Positions 1 through 6,110 of a DNA stretch of 6,110 bases are shown here, piece after piece. Positions within the stretch are counted from its first letter, which is position 1. Every line of letters begins with the position of its first letter. A program made the position numbers and the translations under genes. A model generated the notes under the pieces. That model worked only from the letters and a program-made list of their open reading frames with translations. It did not search any database and was not told where the DNA came from. This DNA is from Minisyncoccota bacterium (GTDB lineage Bacteria; Verrucomicrobiota; Lentisphaeria; Oligosphaerales; MVZH01): NCBI GenBank assembly GCA_021734725.1, contig JAIPIM010000250.1:1-6110 (forward strand), written 5' to 3'.

Positions 1-1541
1 CCGGATCTGAGTGCATTCCCGAACGACTTTCCGCTTTCCTGTTCTTCGCGTATTCGTTCGAAGATCAGCACATTCGCGTCCACCGCCATTCCTATGACGA
101 GCACAATACCGGCGATGCCGGGCAGTGTAATCGTGGCACCGGTCAGGGCAAGCGTCCCGAAGACCAGAAGGATATTGGCGCACAATGCAACGACGGCAAT
201 CACGCCGGCCACCCGGTAGTAGAGGATCATGAAGATCAAGACGGCACACAGCCCGATCACTGCCGCCAGTGTACCGCTGCGGATTGAGTCTTTCCCGAGT
301 GTGGGGTCTGTACCGAATTCACTGTCGATCTTGATTTCCACCGGCAGGTTTCCGGAATCAATAACACTGGCCAGCCGAGTGGCCTCTTCCGGACCAAAAT
401 TACCCGTGATTTGTGCTTGCCCCCCAGTGATCGCCTGTTGGATAACGGGAGCGCTGTACACCTTGCCGTCGAGAACAATGGCCAAACGCCGACCAACGTT
501 GTCGCTGGTGAGCTTGGCGAACTCACTTGCTCCCTCGTCGTTGAATGAAAGACTTACATAGTAGTTGTTAAATTCGTTGAAGGAGGCCACGGCGCGATTA
601 ATATGGCTTCCCTTCACACGTGCTGGGCGGGAGGTCAGGAAAAGTTTTTCTTCGCTGATCGAGCCGTCCGGTTGCTCGGTACGCATTACTTTTATTTGGT
701 AACCAGGTTCAATGTCAAAAGTATGGGGGTTGGTTTCATACTCCTGCACTTTCTTGGCATTGTTTTCATGCACAAGATGAAAAGTCAGTCGCGCCGTCTG
801 TTTGATGGTACGTCGGACGTCCGCTTTTTCATCTTCACTGACACTGGGCATACGCAAGGAGATGGAGGCGTCACCCACCGGTTTGATTTCCGGTTCCACG
901 ACCCCCATCTTATCGACGCGATTCCGGAGGATCTCGATAATCTGGTTCTGGACACTGGCGGGGCTGCGGCCGTCCGGCAGTTTCTCTTCATCAAACCCGA
1001 TAACGAATTCTGTTCCACCTTTGAGATCCAGCCCCAGGCGAAGCGTACCCCGGGCTTCGTTTCTCACTCGACTGAGAACCAATGAATTGGAGGCGCGCGG
1101 GATGGTGGGGACCGGAATATAATCGCGCAGCGCGATGGGCGCCCGTGCAGGCCGCTCTTGAGCAGCAAGCTTCACGGCGCGGTAGGGAGCCCTTACGTCC
1201 TCATCTTCCGCCAGCAGGCGTTGCGCCTCTTTCAGGAGGTCATCGAAGGTGTTCAGCAGTCGTTCATTCGTGCGCACGGTTTGTTGAGCGTTCGTGTAGT
1301 CTGCCTGCACCTCCCGATAGGCGTCCGATGTGTTGTCCTCGATCTGCTCGAGGCGCTTCTCCAGTTCAGCCACTGTCTTCTCAGCTTCCTTCAGTTCCTT
1401 CCGATAGTCACTGAGGCGGTCTTCCGCCATGGTCTTGAAGGTGGTCATGAAATCTTGGTCGCGTATGGGAAAAAGAGCATAGGTCCATCCCAACAACACC
1501 AGTACGATTATGGCAAAGCGCCAGTAGAGAGAAGGTCTCAT
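1..1541 (-). CDS. secD: Protein translocase subunit SecD (partial; C-terminus beyond left edge)
   Basis: SecD is an inner-membrane subunit that, with SecF, uses the proton gradient to help pull proteins out of the SecYEG channel on the periplasmic side. Translating the minus strand from the ATG at 1541-1539 gives an open frame of 513 residues that leaves the window, so stop and C-terminus are not seen. Order: membrane helix 1 (about residues 8-24); a charged helical stretch (about 33-112) that looks like coiled coil; the family motif RLGLDLKGG (168-176); P1 base (about 195-255, with NRVDKMGVVEP at 207-217); P1 head (about 300-395, with AIVLDGKVYSAPVI at 354-367); the PTLGKDSI segment (413-420); then membrane helices ending in the hallmark GMAVDANVLIFERIREE (484-500). 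The start follows yajC by 3 bases with a weak GGAAAG ribosome site, so the two are surely co-transcribed. Odd: the normal distance from helix 1 to RLGLDLKGG is a few tens of residues, here about 143. Whether it is fused to SecF cannot be told here. Confidence 0.96.
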   Translation of the reverse strand, partial: MRPSLYWRFAIIVLVLLGWTYALFPIRDQDFMTTFKTMAEDRLSDYRKELKEAEKTVAELEKRLEQIEDNTSDAYREVQADYTNAQQTVRTNERLLNTFDDLLKEAQRLLAEDEDVRAPYRAVKLAAQERPARAPIALRDYIPVPTIPRASNSLVLSRVRNEARGTLRLGLDLKGGTEFVIGFDEEKLPDGRSPASVQNQIIEILRNRVDKMGVVEPEIKPVGDASISLRMPSVSEDEKADVRRTIKQTARLTFHLVHENNAKKVQEYETNPHTFDIEPGYQIKVMRTEQPDGSISEEKLFLTSRPARVKGSHINRAVASFNEFNNYYVSLSFNDEGASEFAKLTSDNVGRRLAIVLDGKVYSAPVIQQAITGGQAQITGNFGPEEATRLASVIDSGNLPVEIKIDSEFGTDPTLGKDSIRSGTLAAVIGLCAVLIFMILYYRVAGVIAVVALCANILLVFGTLALTGATITLPGIAGIVLVIGMAVDANVLIFERIREEQESGKSFGNALRS

Positions 1542-1544
1542 GGG

Positions 1545-1895
1545 TCACGACTTTCCTTGCTGTGTTTCTCCAGTTTGCGTCCCACGTGCAATCGCACCGC
1601 GTTGGATATCGATTTCCACGTTGTCCGCAATCTTCAGAGTCAATGTCTGTTCCGTAACCCCAGTGACGGTTCCGTGGATACCGCCGCTGGTGACGACTTT
1701 ATCACCGGCTTTAATACGTTGAATCAGTTCTCGATGCTCTTTGGCCTTCTTTTGTTCAGGCCGAATCCACAGAAGGTAGAGTACCACGAACAATAATATG
1801 AAGGGAAAGAACTGAGCGACCATGCGCTGCCAGCCGGCCGGGCTCTGCTCGGCGGCTGCCAGTACAAGCATCTGTAAAGAGGGCAAACTGTCCAT
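1545..1895 (-). CDS. yajC: Preprotein translocase subunit YajC
   Basis: YajC is a small single-span inner-membrane protein that associates with SecD-SecF in the holo-translocon; its exact role is unsettled. The 116-residue product has the family layout: a short N-terminal segment outside the cytoplasm, one membrane helix at about residues 26-44, the conserved RPEQKK just after it (45-50), and a cytoplasmic domain with GDKVVTSGGIHGTVTGV (64-80), the most typical YajC stretch. The length is normal for the family (roughly 85-120). The N-terminal segment before the helix is slightly long; a start at Met25 would remove it, but the ATG at 1895-1893 has a strong AGGAGA site (1907-1902) 6 bases upstream, so I keep that start. 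It is the first gene of a yajC-secD operon. Confidence 0.95.
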   Translation of the reverse strand: MDSLPSLQMLVLAAAEQSPAGWQRMVAQFFPFILLFVVLYLLWIRPEQKKAKEHRELIQRIKAGDKVVTSGGIHGTVTGVTEQTLTLKIADNVEIDIQRGAIARGTQTGETQQGKS

Positions 1896-1901
1896 GGGAT
1901 G

Positions 1902-1907
1902 TCTCCT
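1902..1907 (-). promoter_or_regulatory. Ribosome binding site of yajC
   Basis: The minus strand reads AGGAGA 6 bases before the ATG at 1895-1893. This is a near-perfect Shine-Dalgarno sequence and decides the yajC start in favour of the longer form. Confidence 0.8.
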
Positions 1908-1933
1908 GACTTTGGAACAAAATACGAGCGAAC

Positions 1934-1961
1934 AATGTACATGTGCTCAATGAACTTTCAA
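1934..1961 (-). promoter_or_regulatory. Probable sigma-70 type promoter of yajC-secD
   Basis: On the minus strand, TTGAAA (1961-1956, 5 of 6 matches to the -35 consensus) is followed after 16 bp by TACATT (1939-1934, 4 of 6 matches to the -10 consensus). Transcription would begin near 1927, leaving a leader of about 30 bases before yajC. Position, spacing and the strong ribosome site downstream agree. This is pattern matching only; no start site has been measured. Confidence 0.5.
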
Positions 1962-1975
1962 AACTGCACTTGAAA
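1956..1975. repeat. Inverted repeat TTTCAA-N8-TTGAAA over the yajC -35 region
   Basis: TTTCAA at 1956-1961 and TTGAAA at 1970-1975 form a perfect 6-bp inverted repeat with an 8-bp spacer. The left arm is exactly the proposed -35 box of the yajC promoter. This is the geometry expected of a dimeric regulator site, but short AT-rich inverted repeats also arise by chance, so a function is only suggested. Confidence 0.35.
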
Positions 1976-2012
1976 AAAGGTTGACGACTGGTCTTTGCAA
2001 ATTTGAAAAAAG
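1970..2012. repeat. Exact 10-bp direct repeat TTGAAAAAAG, 33 bp apart
   Basis: TTGAAAAAAG occurs at 1970-1979 and again at 2003-2012. The starts are 33 bp apart, close to three helical turns, so both copies face the same side of the DNA and their A-tracts are in phase, which favours intrinsic bending. The copies lie between the two divergent transcription units; the second falls in the spacer of the candidate promoter for the response regulator. It could be a regulator site, an A-tract bend or chance in an AT-rich stretch. Confidence 0.45.
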
Positions 2013-2022
2013 TCTTTATACG
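1995..2022 (+). promoter_or_regulatory. Candidate promoter for the response regulator gene
   Basis: TTGCAA (1995-2000) and TATACG (2017-2022) are separated by 16 bp on the plus strand, each matching the sigma-70 consensus at 4 of 6 positions. A start near 2030 would give a leader of about 110 bases before the ATG at 2142. The leader (2030-2141) contains no clear terminator or riboswitch fold that I can recognise. Other AT-rich combinations nearby are about as good, so this is weak. Confidence 0.28.
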
Positions 2023-2123
2023 TTTAGCTTAATGACATGTGGATAAGGCACGATCATGAACGACGTTTATCGACCCCCAAAGAGGGACTTAAAACGACGC
2101 GTCCTTAGTCTCTTTGTTACGAA

Positions 2124-2130
2124 AAGGTGA
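2124..2130 (+). promoter_or_regulatory. Ribosome binding site of the response regulator
   Basis: AAGGTGA lies 11 bases before the ATG at 2142. The upstream in-frame GTG (2127-2129) is part of this very sequence and would have only GAAAAG directly against it, so the ATG is the better start. Confidence 0.55.
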
Positions 2131-2141
2131 GAAAATTTCGC

Positions 2142-3521
2142 ATGTCAGAGAAAGCACGCATCCTTGTAGTCGATGACGAAGTCAGTATCGTTGAAGTTCT
2201 AAAGGCGTTGCTCAACCGTGAGGGGTATAGCGTCAGCACAGCGTCTGACGGAGAAGAGGCCCTGGAACAGCTGCGCGAGGACAAATACGACCTGATGGTT
2301 TCGGATATCCGCATGCAGCCAATGGACGGTATTACGCTGTTACGGGAAGCCCGGAAGCTGCAGAATCATCTGGGCGTTATCATGATCACCGCCTACGCGA
2401 CTGTCGAAACCGCGGTAGATGCAATGAAAAGTGGAGCGTTCGACTATGTATGCAAGCCTTTCAAGATCGATGAACTCCTTCTTACCGTCCAACGGGCTTT
2501 GTCGTATGAGCACGTCCTTCAAGAAAACGAGACCTTGAAAGAGAACCTTCGAACCCGGTACCATTTCGAGAATTTGGTGGGCGACCATCAGAGCATGCGC
2601 CGGGTGTACGCCATGATTGAAAAAGTGGCCCGTACGGACAGTACCATTCTGATACTTGGCGAGAGCGGTACCGGTAAAGAACTCGTGGCACGGGCACTCC
2701 ACAACTACAGCCTGCGCAGTGAAAGGCCCTTTGTCGGTATCAACTGTGCCGCGTTGCCTGAAACTCTACTGGAATCGGAACTGTTCGGCTATGTGAAAGG
2801 TGCGTTTACCGGCGCCAACAAATTTAAAAAAGGATTGTTCGAGAGTGCGGACGGGGGGACGCTTTTACTGGACGAAGTGGGCTCCATACCGGTAGACATG
2901 CAGCTGAAACTGCTGCGTGTTCTGGAGGAACGCGAGATTCGGCCGGTCGGCGGAACCAAAAATCTTCCTGTGGACGTCCGTATTGTCGCCGCTACGAATG
3001 AAAACCTTGATGACAAACTATCGGCCAATGAATTCAGGGAGGACTTGTATTACCGTCTCAGCGTCATTCCCATCGAACTGCCGCCGCTGAGAGAACGTAT
3101 CTTCGACGTGCCGCTGTTGGTCAATCATTTTCTCAAGCAACTGAAGGAGCGAGAAGGCCGAATTATTTCCTTGGATAACGTCGCAATACGTGCATTGCAG
3201 TGCTATAACTGGCCGGGCAATGTGCGAGAGCTTGAGAATGTCATCAACCGGGCCGGTGCGTTATGTGAGAATAACCGAGTTACGTTGAACGATTTGCCGA
3301 CAAAAATCATTGACCGCGCCAAGGAGGAAGACATCCATCAGGAAGCCGAGAAAGAAGATGTGACAAAGTTTCGCGGCTCCTCGCTCAAGGGCTTCCTGCG
3401 CTCCAAGGAGCGCGAATACATTCAGGATGTCCTTGACCAGAACAATGGCGATAAGGAAGCTGCCGCCAAGGCGTTGGGTATCAGCCTGGCGACGTTCTAT
3501 CGTAAGATGGGGGACGGATAA
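2142..3521 (+). CDS. Sigma-54-dependent response regulator, NtrC/AtoC type
   Basis: This is a two-component response regulator that, once phosphorylated by a sensor kinase, hydrolyses ATP to open promoters bound by RNA polymerase with sigma-54. Counting from the ATG, the 459 residues comprise three parts. The receiver domain (about 5-120) has acidic residues D11/D12, phospho-acceptor D55, T83 and K105. The AAA+ domain (about 142-375) has Walker A GESGTGKE (173-180), the sigma-54 contact loop GAFTGA (220-225), Walker B TLLLDE (240-245) and FREDLYYRLSV (298-308) with the arginine finger region. A Fis-type helix-turn-helix lies at the C-terminus (about 416-457, with GDKEAAAKALGISLATFYRKM). All catalytic positions are intact and the length is normal. 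An in-frame GTG at 2127 would add 5 residues but overlaps the likely ribosome site. No histidine kinase lies in the window, so its signal and targets are unknown. The family is certain; a specific name such as ntrC or atoC is not justified. Confidence 0.96.
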   Translation: MSEKARILVVDDEVSIVEVLKALLNREGYSVSTASDGEEALEQLREDKYDLMVSDIRMQPMDGITLLREARKLQNHLGVIMITAYATVETAVDAMKSGAFDYVCKPFKIDELLLTVQRALSYEHVLQENETLKENLRTRYHFENLVGDHQSMRRVYAMIEKVARTDSTILILGESGTGKELVARALHNYSLRSERPFVGINCAALPETLLESELFGYVKGAFTGANKFKKGLFESADGGTLLLDEVGSIPVDMQLKLLRVLEEREIRPVGGTKNLPVDVRIVAATNENLDDKLSANEFREDLYYRLSVIPIELPPLRERIFDVPLLVNHFLKQLKEREGRIISLDNVAIRALQCYNWPGNVRELENVINRAGALCENNRVTLNDLPTKIIDRAKEEDIHQEAEKEDVTKFRGSSLKGFLRSKEREYIQDVLDQNNGDKEAAAKALGISLATFYRKMGDG

Positions 3522-3612
3522 CGGTCATGGGCAATCATCCGGGGGCCCGTTTGCAGCCAGGCATCAGGCATGTTCGTCAATAGACTCCTGCCTCGAGGCT
3601 TTACTCGCTACC
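3522..3612. other. Short intergenic gap between regulator and lipoprotein genes
   Basis: These 91 bases hold no convincing terminator: the GC-rich stretch around 3540-3548 can pair locally but no run of T follows. No good promoter is visible either. Read-through from the regulator gene into the lipoprotein gene is therefore possible, though a promoter inside the end of the regulator gene cannot be excluded. Confidence 0.5.
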
Positions 3613-4161
3613 ATGAATCATTCCAACTCCACCACACGAACGCCGCTCGCCGCAATTCTGCTGCCTGCTGCCTGCTGTCTCATTCTCGTCGGTTGCGGAA
3701 CGTTTCCCTGGAACCGTGACAAAAAAGGAATCGACGATCTCGCTTACATAGTCACGCTTCACGAGCTGGCCGACAAATCCGTCGACGAGGGTAACTTGGT
3801 AATGCCACTGTACGGTTCACAGGATGGCAAACCGATCTGGGTACGCCGTATACCACTGCTGACGTCTGCAACAGTGGCAGCAGAGGCGTCTGCTCAAGCA
3901 GAAAACAAAACCGCGGCACTGAACCTGCAGCTGAATCCCCATGGGCAGTACCTGTGGATGCAATTACAGGCGCAGTATGCGGGGCGCCCAGTCGCCGTGG
4001 CCGTAGACGGCCAATATCGTTTCTTCTGGTACATCCCCAGGCCGACCCAGGGGAAACGCGCTGCCGCAATCACCATTGACGGCCCCTGGCGGCTGGAGGA
4101 AGTGCAGCGTATCGCGGAATACGCCACCGACAATTACCTTATCTTGCAGGAGCCGAAGTGA
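3613..4161 (+). CDS. Lipoprotein with SecD P1-head-like domain
   Basis: The product is 182 residues and not a family I can name with certainty. The N-terminus is a lipoprotein signal: basic R9, hydrophobic core (about 12-26) and lipobox LVGC with lipidated Cys28. Gly29 follows instead of Asp, which favours the outer membrane by the E. coli rule. After a short charged linker, residues about 64-172 resemble the P1-head subdomain of SecD. Residues 101-133 align without gaps to residues 327-359 of the SecD encoded in this window, with 9 of 33 identical, including LNPHG against FNDEG and AVDG against VLDG; the preceding LLTSATVAAEA resembles the usual start of that subdomain. No other membrane helix is visible. 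The frame stays open upstream to 3427, but that part overlaps the regulator gene, and the lipoprotein signal fixes the start at the ATG. Its ribosome site is weak (GAGG at 3594-3597). The TGA overlaps the start of the next gene. A role near the Sec machinery is inference. Confidence 0.82.
   Translation: MNHSNSTTRTPLAAILLPAACCLILVGCGTFPWNRDKKGIDDLAYIVTLHELADKSVDEGNLVMPLYGSQDGKPIWVRRIPLLTSATVAAEASAQAENKTAALNLQLNPHGQYLWMQLQAQYAGRPVAVAVDGQYRFFWYIPRPTQGKRAAAITIDGPWRLEEVQRIAEYATDNYLILQEPK
4148..4152 (+). promoter_or_regulatory. Ribosome binding site of the greA-like gene
   Basis: AGGAG lies inside the last codons of the lipoprotein gene, 5 bases before the GTG at 4158 and 17 bases before the in-frame ATG at 4170. 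The spacing decides for the GTG start and gives a GTGA start/stop overlap. Confidence 0.65.
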
Positions 4162-6110
4162 CGCAAGCCATGCCTGATACTGCTGTGACTGCTAAATGGA
4201 GTGATCTCGAGGCCATAGAAGAGCTTTTTATGAACGCGGCGGATGGAGACCCCGGCGCTTTGGCTGCTTTGGCAGAGGCTGTCCGTGCGTATCCGGACGG
4301 ATGTTTTACCGAATGGCCATCCGAAGCGCGGGAGGTCTGGCACGCGGGTGCGGATCTGACATGGGAATCCGTGGCGGCAGCGGGGCTTTCCGAACAAACT
4401 GTTTCCCTGGTTTATCAGTTTGCACGGATGGGCTATGACTCACGATCTTTCCGCGATGTTCTGGCCAATGCAGTGCGTTTTCGCTTCTCAGACTACAGCG
4501 ATCCCGCCGGGCTGTTGACCGCCTTCGAGGTTCACAATCCCGACGCCAGCTGTCAACGGGTTGCCCGGCGATGGGACGTATTTGTTGCACTTGTACCGGG
4601 GGCACGTTGTTGGCACTCGGCCCAAGGCCGGGGAATCGTAGACTGTGTGGATGCGCTGAACAACGACGTGCGTATCATGTTCCGGCGCACGCTGGACATC
4701 CCGCTGCGACAGGCGCTGGACACGCTACACGTCGTCCGTAACGATTCTCCGCTGCAACGCATACTGGACCAAGGAGACGGGATCGAGGGCCAAAGCACTG
4801 CAACAGACGATAGCATCAAACAACTGGTTCGATCGATCACGCCCCCCACCAACGATTCGGGTATCCTCAAGGCATTTCTCGTTCCCGATGTCATTTCCGA
4901 AGATATGTTCAAAACGTTAGCCGCGCCGGAGCAAGATGCCATGGTACAGACAGCGGAAGACGGCGACGATGCGTCTCGCCAGCGCGCGGTTGCGCACGCC
5001 AGGTCTGTTGTGGAGCTCCGTGAACTTTTTCGCGGGGTGGACCATCTCGAGTTCACGGCGGAAGACATTGACAACATTCGTTCTTTGCTTACGAAAAACG
5101 CGGCACGCCGCGACCAGGCCGAGCGCTTGTGCGAAACACTGGCAGTTCTGTGGCAACTTGCGGGCGGCTCCGACTGGCTGGTACAAACACTGAAAAACGT
5201 CGGCGATACCGCGCCATGCTGGAGTGCTGAAGATCTTTTCGTGCGCTTAACGGACGGAATGCGGAACAAAATCCTGACGGATCATTGGCTGGCCGCTTCA
5301 GCGCCGGCCTTCGGCTTGGACCGTTTTGTCGCGCTGGCCGCCGGCTTGCCATACCGGCTCTGGGGGACCGTTGAAAAAGTAGTGCGCCAGAACGGGGGAA
5401 GCGAGCGTGATCTTGCGCAAAAGGTGACGGCTCGAGTATCTGCCGGAGACGGGAGTTGCGGTATGCTGCTGTGGCTGTGGCGCCGGGATACGGATGAAAC
5501 AGATACTCTGCGCGACCTTCCCGCACTGCTGCGGGCATTAGGCAGGCCAACGAAAGGATCCTTCATTAAGGCATCCAAAGACCTGCGGAAAATCCTGATT
5601 CGGGACGAAGCATTTCACCGTTTTCTGCTTGCCGGGTGTGACACAGACGCCGCCGAGTCGGTCGTTCGGACAATCAATCACTCCGCGGTACTTGACAGTG
5701 CTGAAAAGCAAGCATTTCTGGTGCGACTGGTTCGGGCGCTTCCCGAATTGCGGCCGATTATTGAGAAACTGACGAAGCACGCGAGAGGCGCGTCCGGACG
5801 CCGTTCTCAACCCCAAGTCACCTCACGCCGCAGTTATATGCAACGGCAAAGGGAACTTCAGAAAATCATCCAGGTTAAGATTCCCGAGAACAGCCGTGCC
5901 ATCGCTCACGCGCGCAGTTACGGTGACCTCCGGGAAAACGCCGAGTACAAAGCAGCCAAGGAAGAGCAGGCGCTTCTTGCAATCAAGAGAGCCGAACTGG
6001 AGAATGCCCTGGAGACTGTCCGGACTACCGACTTTTCGGAGGTCACTCAACCACTGCAGGTTGTACCGGGAAGCACGGTGGAGCTGGAGCTGAGCAACGG
6101 TGACGAAGAC
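4158..6110 (+). CDS. greA: Long GreA/GreB-family transcript cleavage factor (partial; C-terminus beyond right edge)
   Basis: GreA enters the secondary channel of stalled RNA polymerase and stimulates cleavage of backtracked RNA. The frame is open from the GTG at 4158 to the window edge (651 residues). Residues about 557-630 are the GreA N-terminal coiled-coil hairpin, with the tip motif GDLRENAEYKAAKEEQ (589-604). D590 and E593 match the two acidic residues (D41, E44 in E. coli) that hold the catalytic metal. VVPGSTVELELSNGDED (635-651) begins the FKBP-like C-terminal domain, which must continue outside the window. Ordinary GreA is about 158 residues; here about 555 precede it. They include a small SH3/KOW-like segment (145-175, PGARCWHSAQGRGIVDCVDA and onward) and a long, mostly helical region (about 200-540), followed by a basic linker (539-558). 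Long GreA proteins are known in chlamydiae and relatives. Met561 starts the GreA part but has no ribosome site, so a separate short product is unlikely. The gene overlaps the lipoprotein gene by 4 bases and is probably translationally coupled to it. Confidence 0.9.
   Translation, partial: MTQAMPDTAVTAKWSDLEAIEELFMNAADGDPGALAALAEAVRAYPDGCFTEWPSEAREVWHAGADLTWESVAAAGLSEQTVSLVYQFARMGYDSRSFRDVLANAVRFRFSDYSDPAGLLTAFEVHNPDASCQRVARRWDVFVALVPGARCWHSAQGRGIVDCVDALNNDVRIMFRRTLDIPLRQALDTLHVVRNDSPLQRILDQGDGIEGQSTATDDSIKQLVRSITPPTNDSGILKAFLVPDVISEDMFKTLAAPEQDAMVQTAEDGDDASRQRAVAHARSVVELRELFRGVDHLEFTAEDIDNIRSLLTKNAARRDQAERLCETLAVLWQLAGGSDWLVQTLKNVGDTAPCWSAEDLFVRLTDGMRNKILTDHWLAASAPAFGLDRFVALAAGLPYRLWGTVEKVVRQNGGSERDLAQKVTARVSAGDGSCGMLLWLWRRDTDETDTLRDLPALLRALGRPTKGSFIKASKDLRKILIRDEAFHRFLLAGCDTDAAESVVRTINHSAVLDSAEKQAFLVRLVRALPELRPIIEKLTKHARGASGRRSQPQVTSRRSYMQRQRELQKIIQVKIPENSRAIAHARSYGDLRENAEYKAAKEEQALLAIKRAELENALETVRTTDFSEVTQPLQVVPGSTVELELSNGDED

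Noticed and set aside
603..1085. Plus-strand open frame of 160 residues
   Set aside because: It lies fully opposite the P1 region of secD; its composition simply mirrors that gene.
1158..1796. Plus-strand open frame of 212 residues opposite yajC and secD
   Set aside because: It is antisense to two well-conserved proteins read without interruption on the minus strand, has no recognisable motif and no ribosome site.
2083..2106. Short hairpin (AGGGAC / GTCCTT with a wobble pair) in the regulator leader
   Set aside because: Six pairs with a 12-base loop and one G-U pair is no better than chance; no known riboswitch or attenuator features.
2686..2705. TGGCAC element resembling the -24 part of a sigma-54 promoter (others near 4338 and 4609)
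   Set aside because: None has the GC pair at the correct -12 spacing, and all lie inside coding sequence.
3528..3556. Possible terminator hairpin (GGGC...GCCC) after the regulator gene
   Set aside because: The stem is short and irregular and no T-run follows, so it does not meet the pattern of an intrinsic terminator.
3427..3612. Upstream extension of the lipoprotein frame by 62 residues
   Set aside because: Most of it overlaps the helix-turn-helix end of the regulator gene, and it would bury the lipoprotein signal that begins at the ATG at 3613.
4553..5269. Minus-strand open frame of 238 residues
   Set aside because: It is rich in Ser/Arg in the manner of a reversed coding strand and sits opposite the continuous greA-like frame.
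5838..6110. Separate short greA starting at the internal ATG (Met561)
   Set aside because: There is no Shine-Dalgarno sequence before this ATG, and the frame is continuous with the long N-terminal part.

Overview
The window reads as ordinary bacterial chromosome with two gene blocks pointing away from a shared control region. On the minus strand lie yajC and the 5' part of secD (1895 down to 1), which encode accessory membrane subunits of the Sec protein-export machinery. On the plus strand lie a sigma-54-dependent response regulator (2142-3521), a small lipoprotein (3613-4161) and a very long GreA-type transcript-cleavage factor that runs off the right edge (4158-6110). No RNA gene, mobile element, CRISPR array or phage gene was seen.

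Organism: the cell envelope is Gram-negative-like, given the lipoprotein and the YajC/SecD pair. The most telling marker is a GreA domain placed after about 555 extra residues. As far as I recall, long GreA proteins of this kind are typical of the Planctomycetes-Verrucomicrobia-Chlamydiae (PVC) group, including chlamydiae. A member of Verrucomicrobiota, Kiritimatiellota or Lentisphaerota is my inference; it is not proven by the window.

Layout: 1-1541 holds SecD (513 residues visible, C-terminus beyond the left edge). 1545-1895 holds YajC, 3 bases upstream of secD. 1896-2141 is an AT-rich divergent intergenic region with a good promoter for yajC-secD, a weaker candidate for the regulator and an exact 10-bp direct repeat 33 bp apart. 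The regulator gene follows, then a 91-bp gap, then the lipoprotein gene, whose TGA overlaps the GTG start of the greA-like gene.

The most interesting points are these. (1) The 182-residue lipoprotein carries a segment that aligns without gaps to the P1-head subdomain of the SecD encoded 2 kb away, so it looks like a free-standing SecD-type periplasmic domain on a lipid anchor. (2) This SecD has an insertion of about 140 residues, mostly predicted coiled coil, between its first membrane helix and the normal RLGLDLKGG segment. (3) The GreA protein is a fusion with a large helical N-terminal region containing a small SH3/KOW-like module. How these genes cooperate is unknown. The lipoprotein is tied by overlap to the transcription factor gene and by sequence to SecD.
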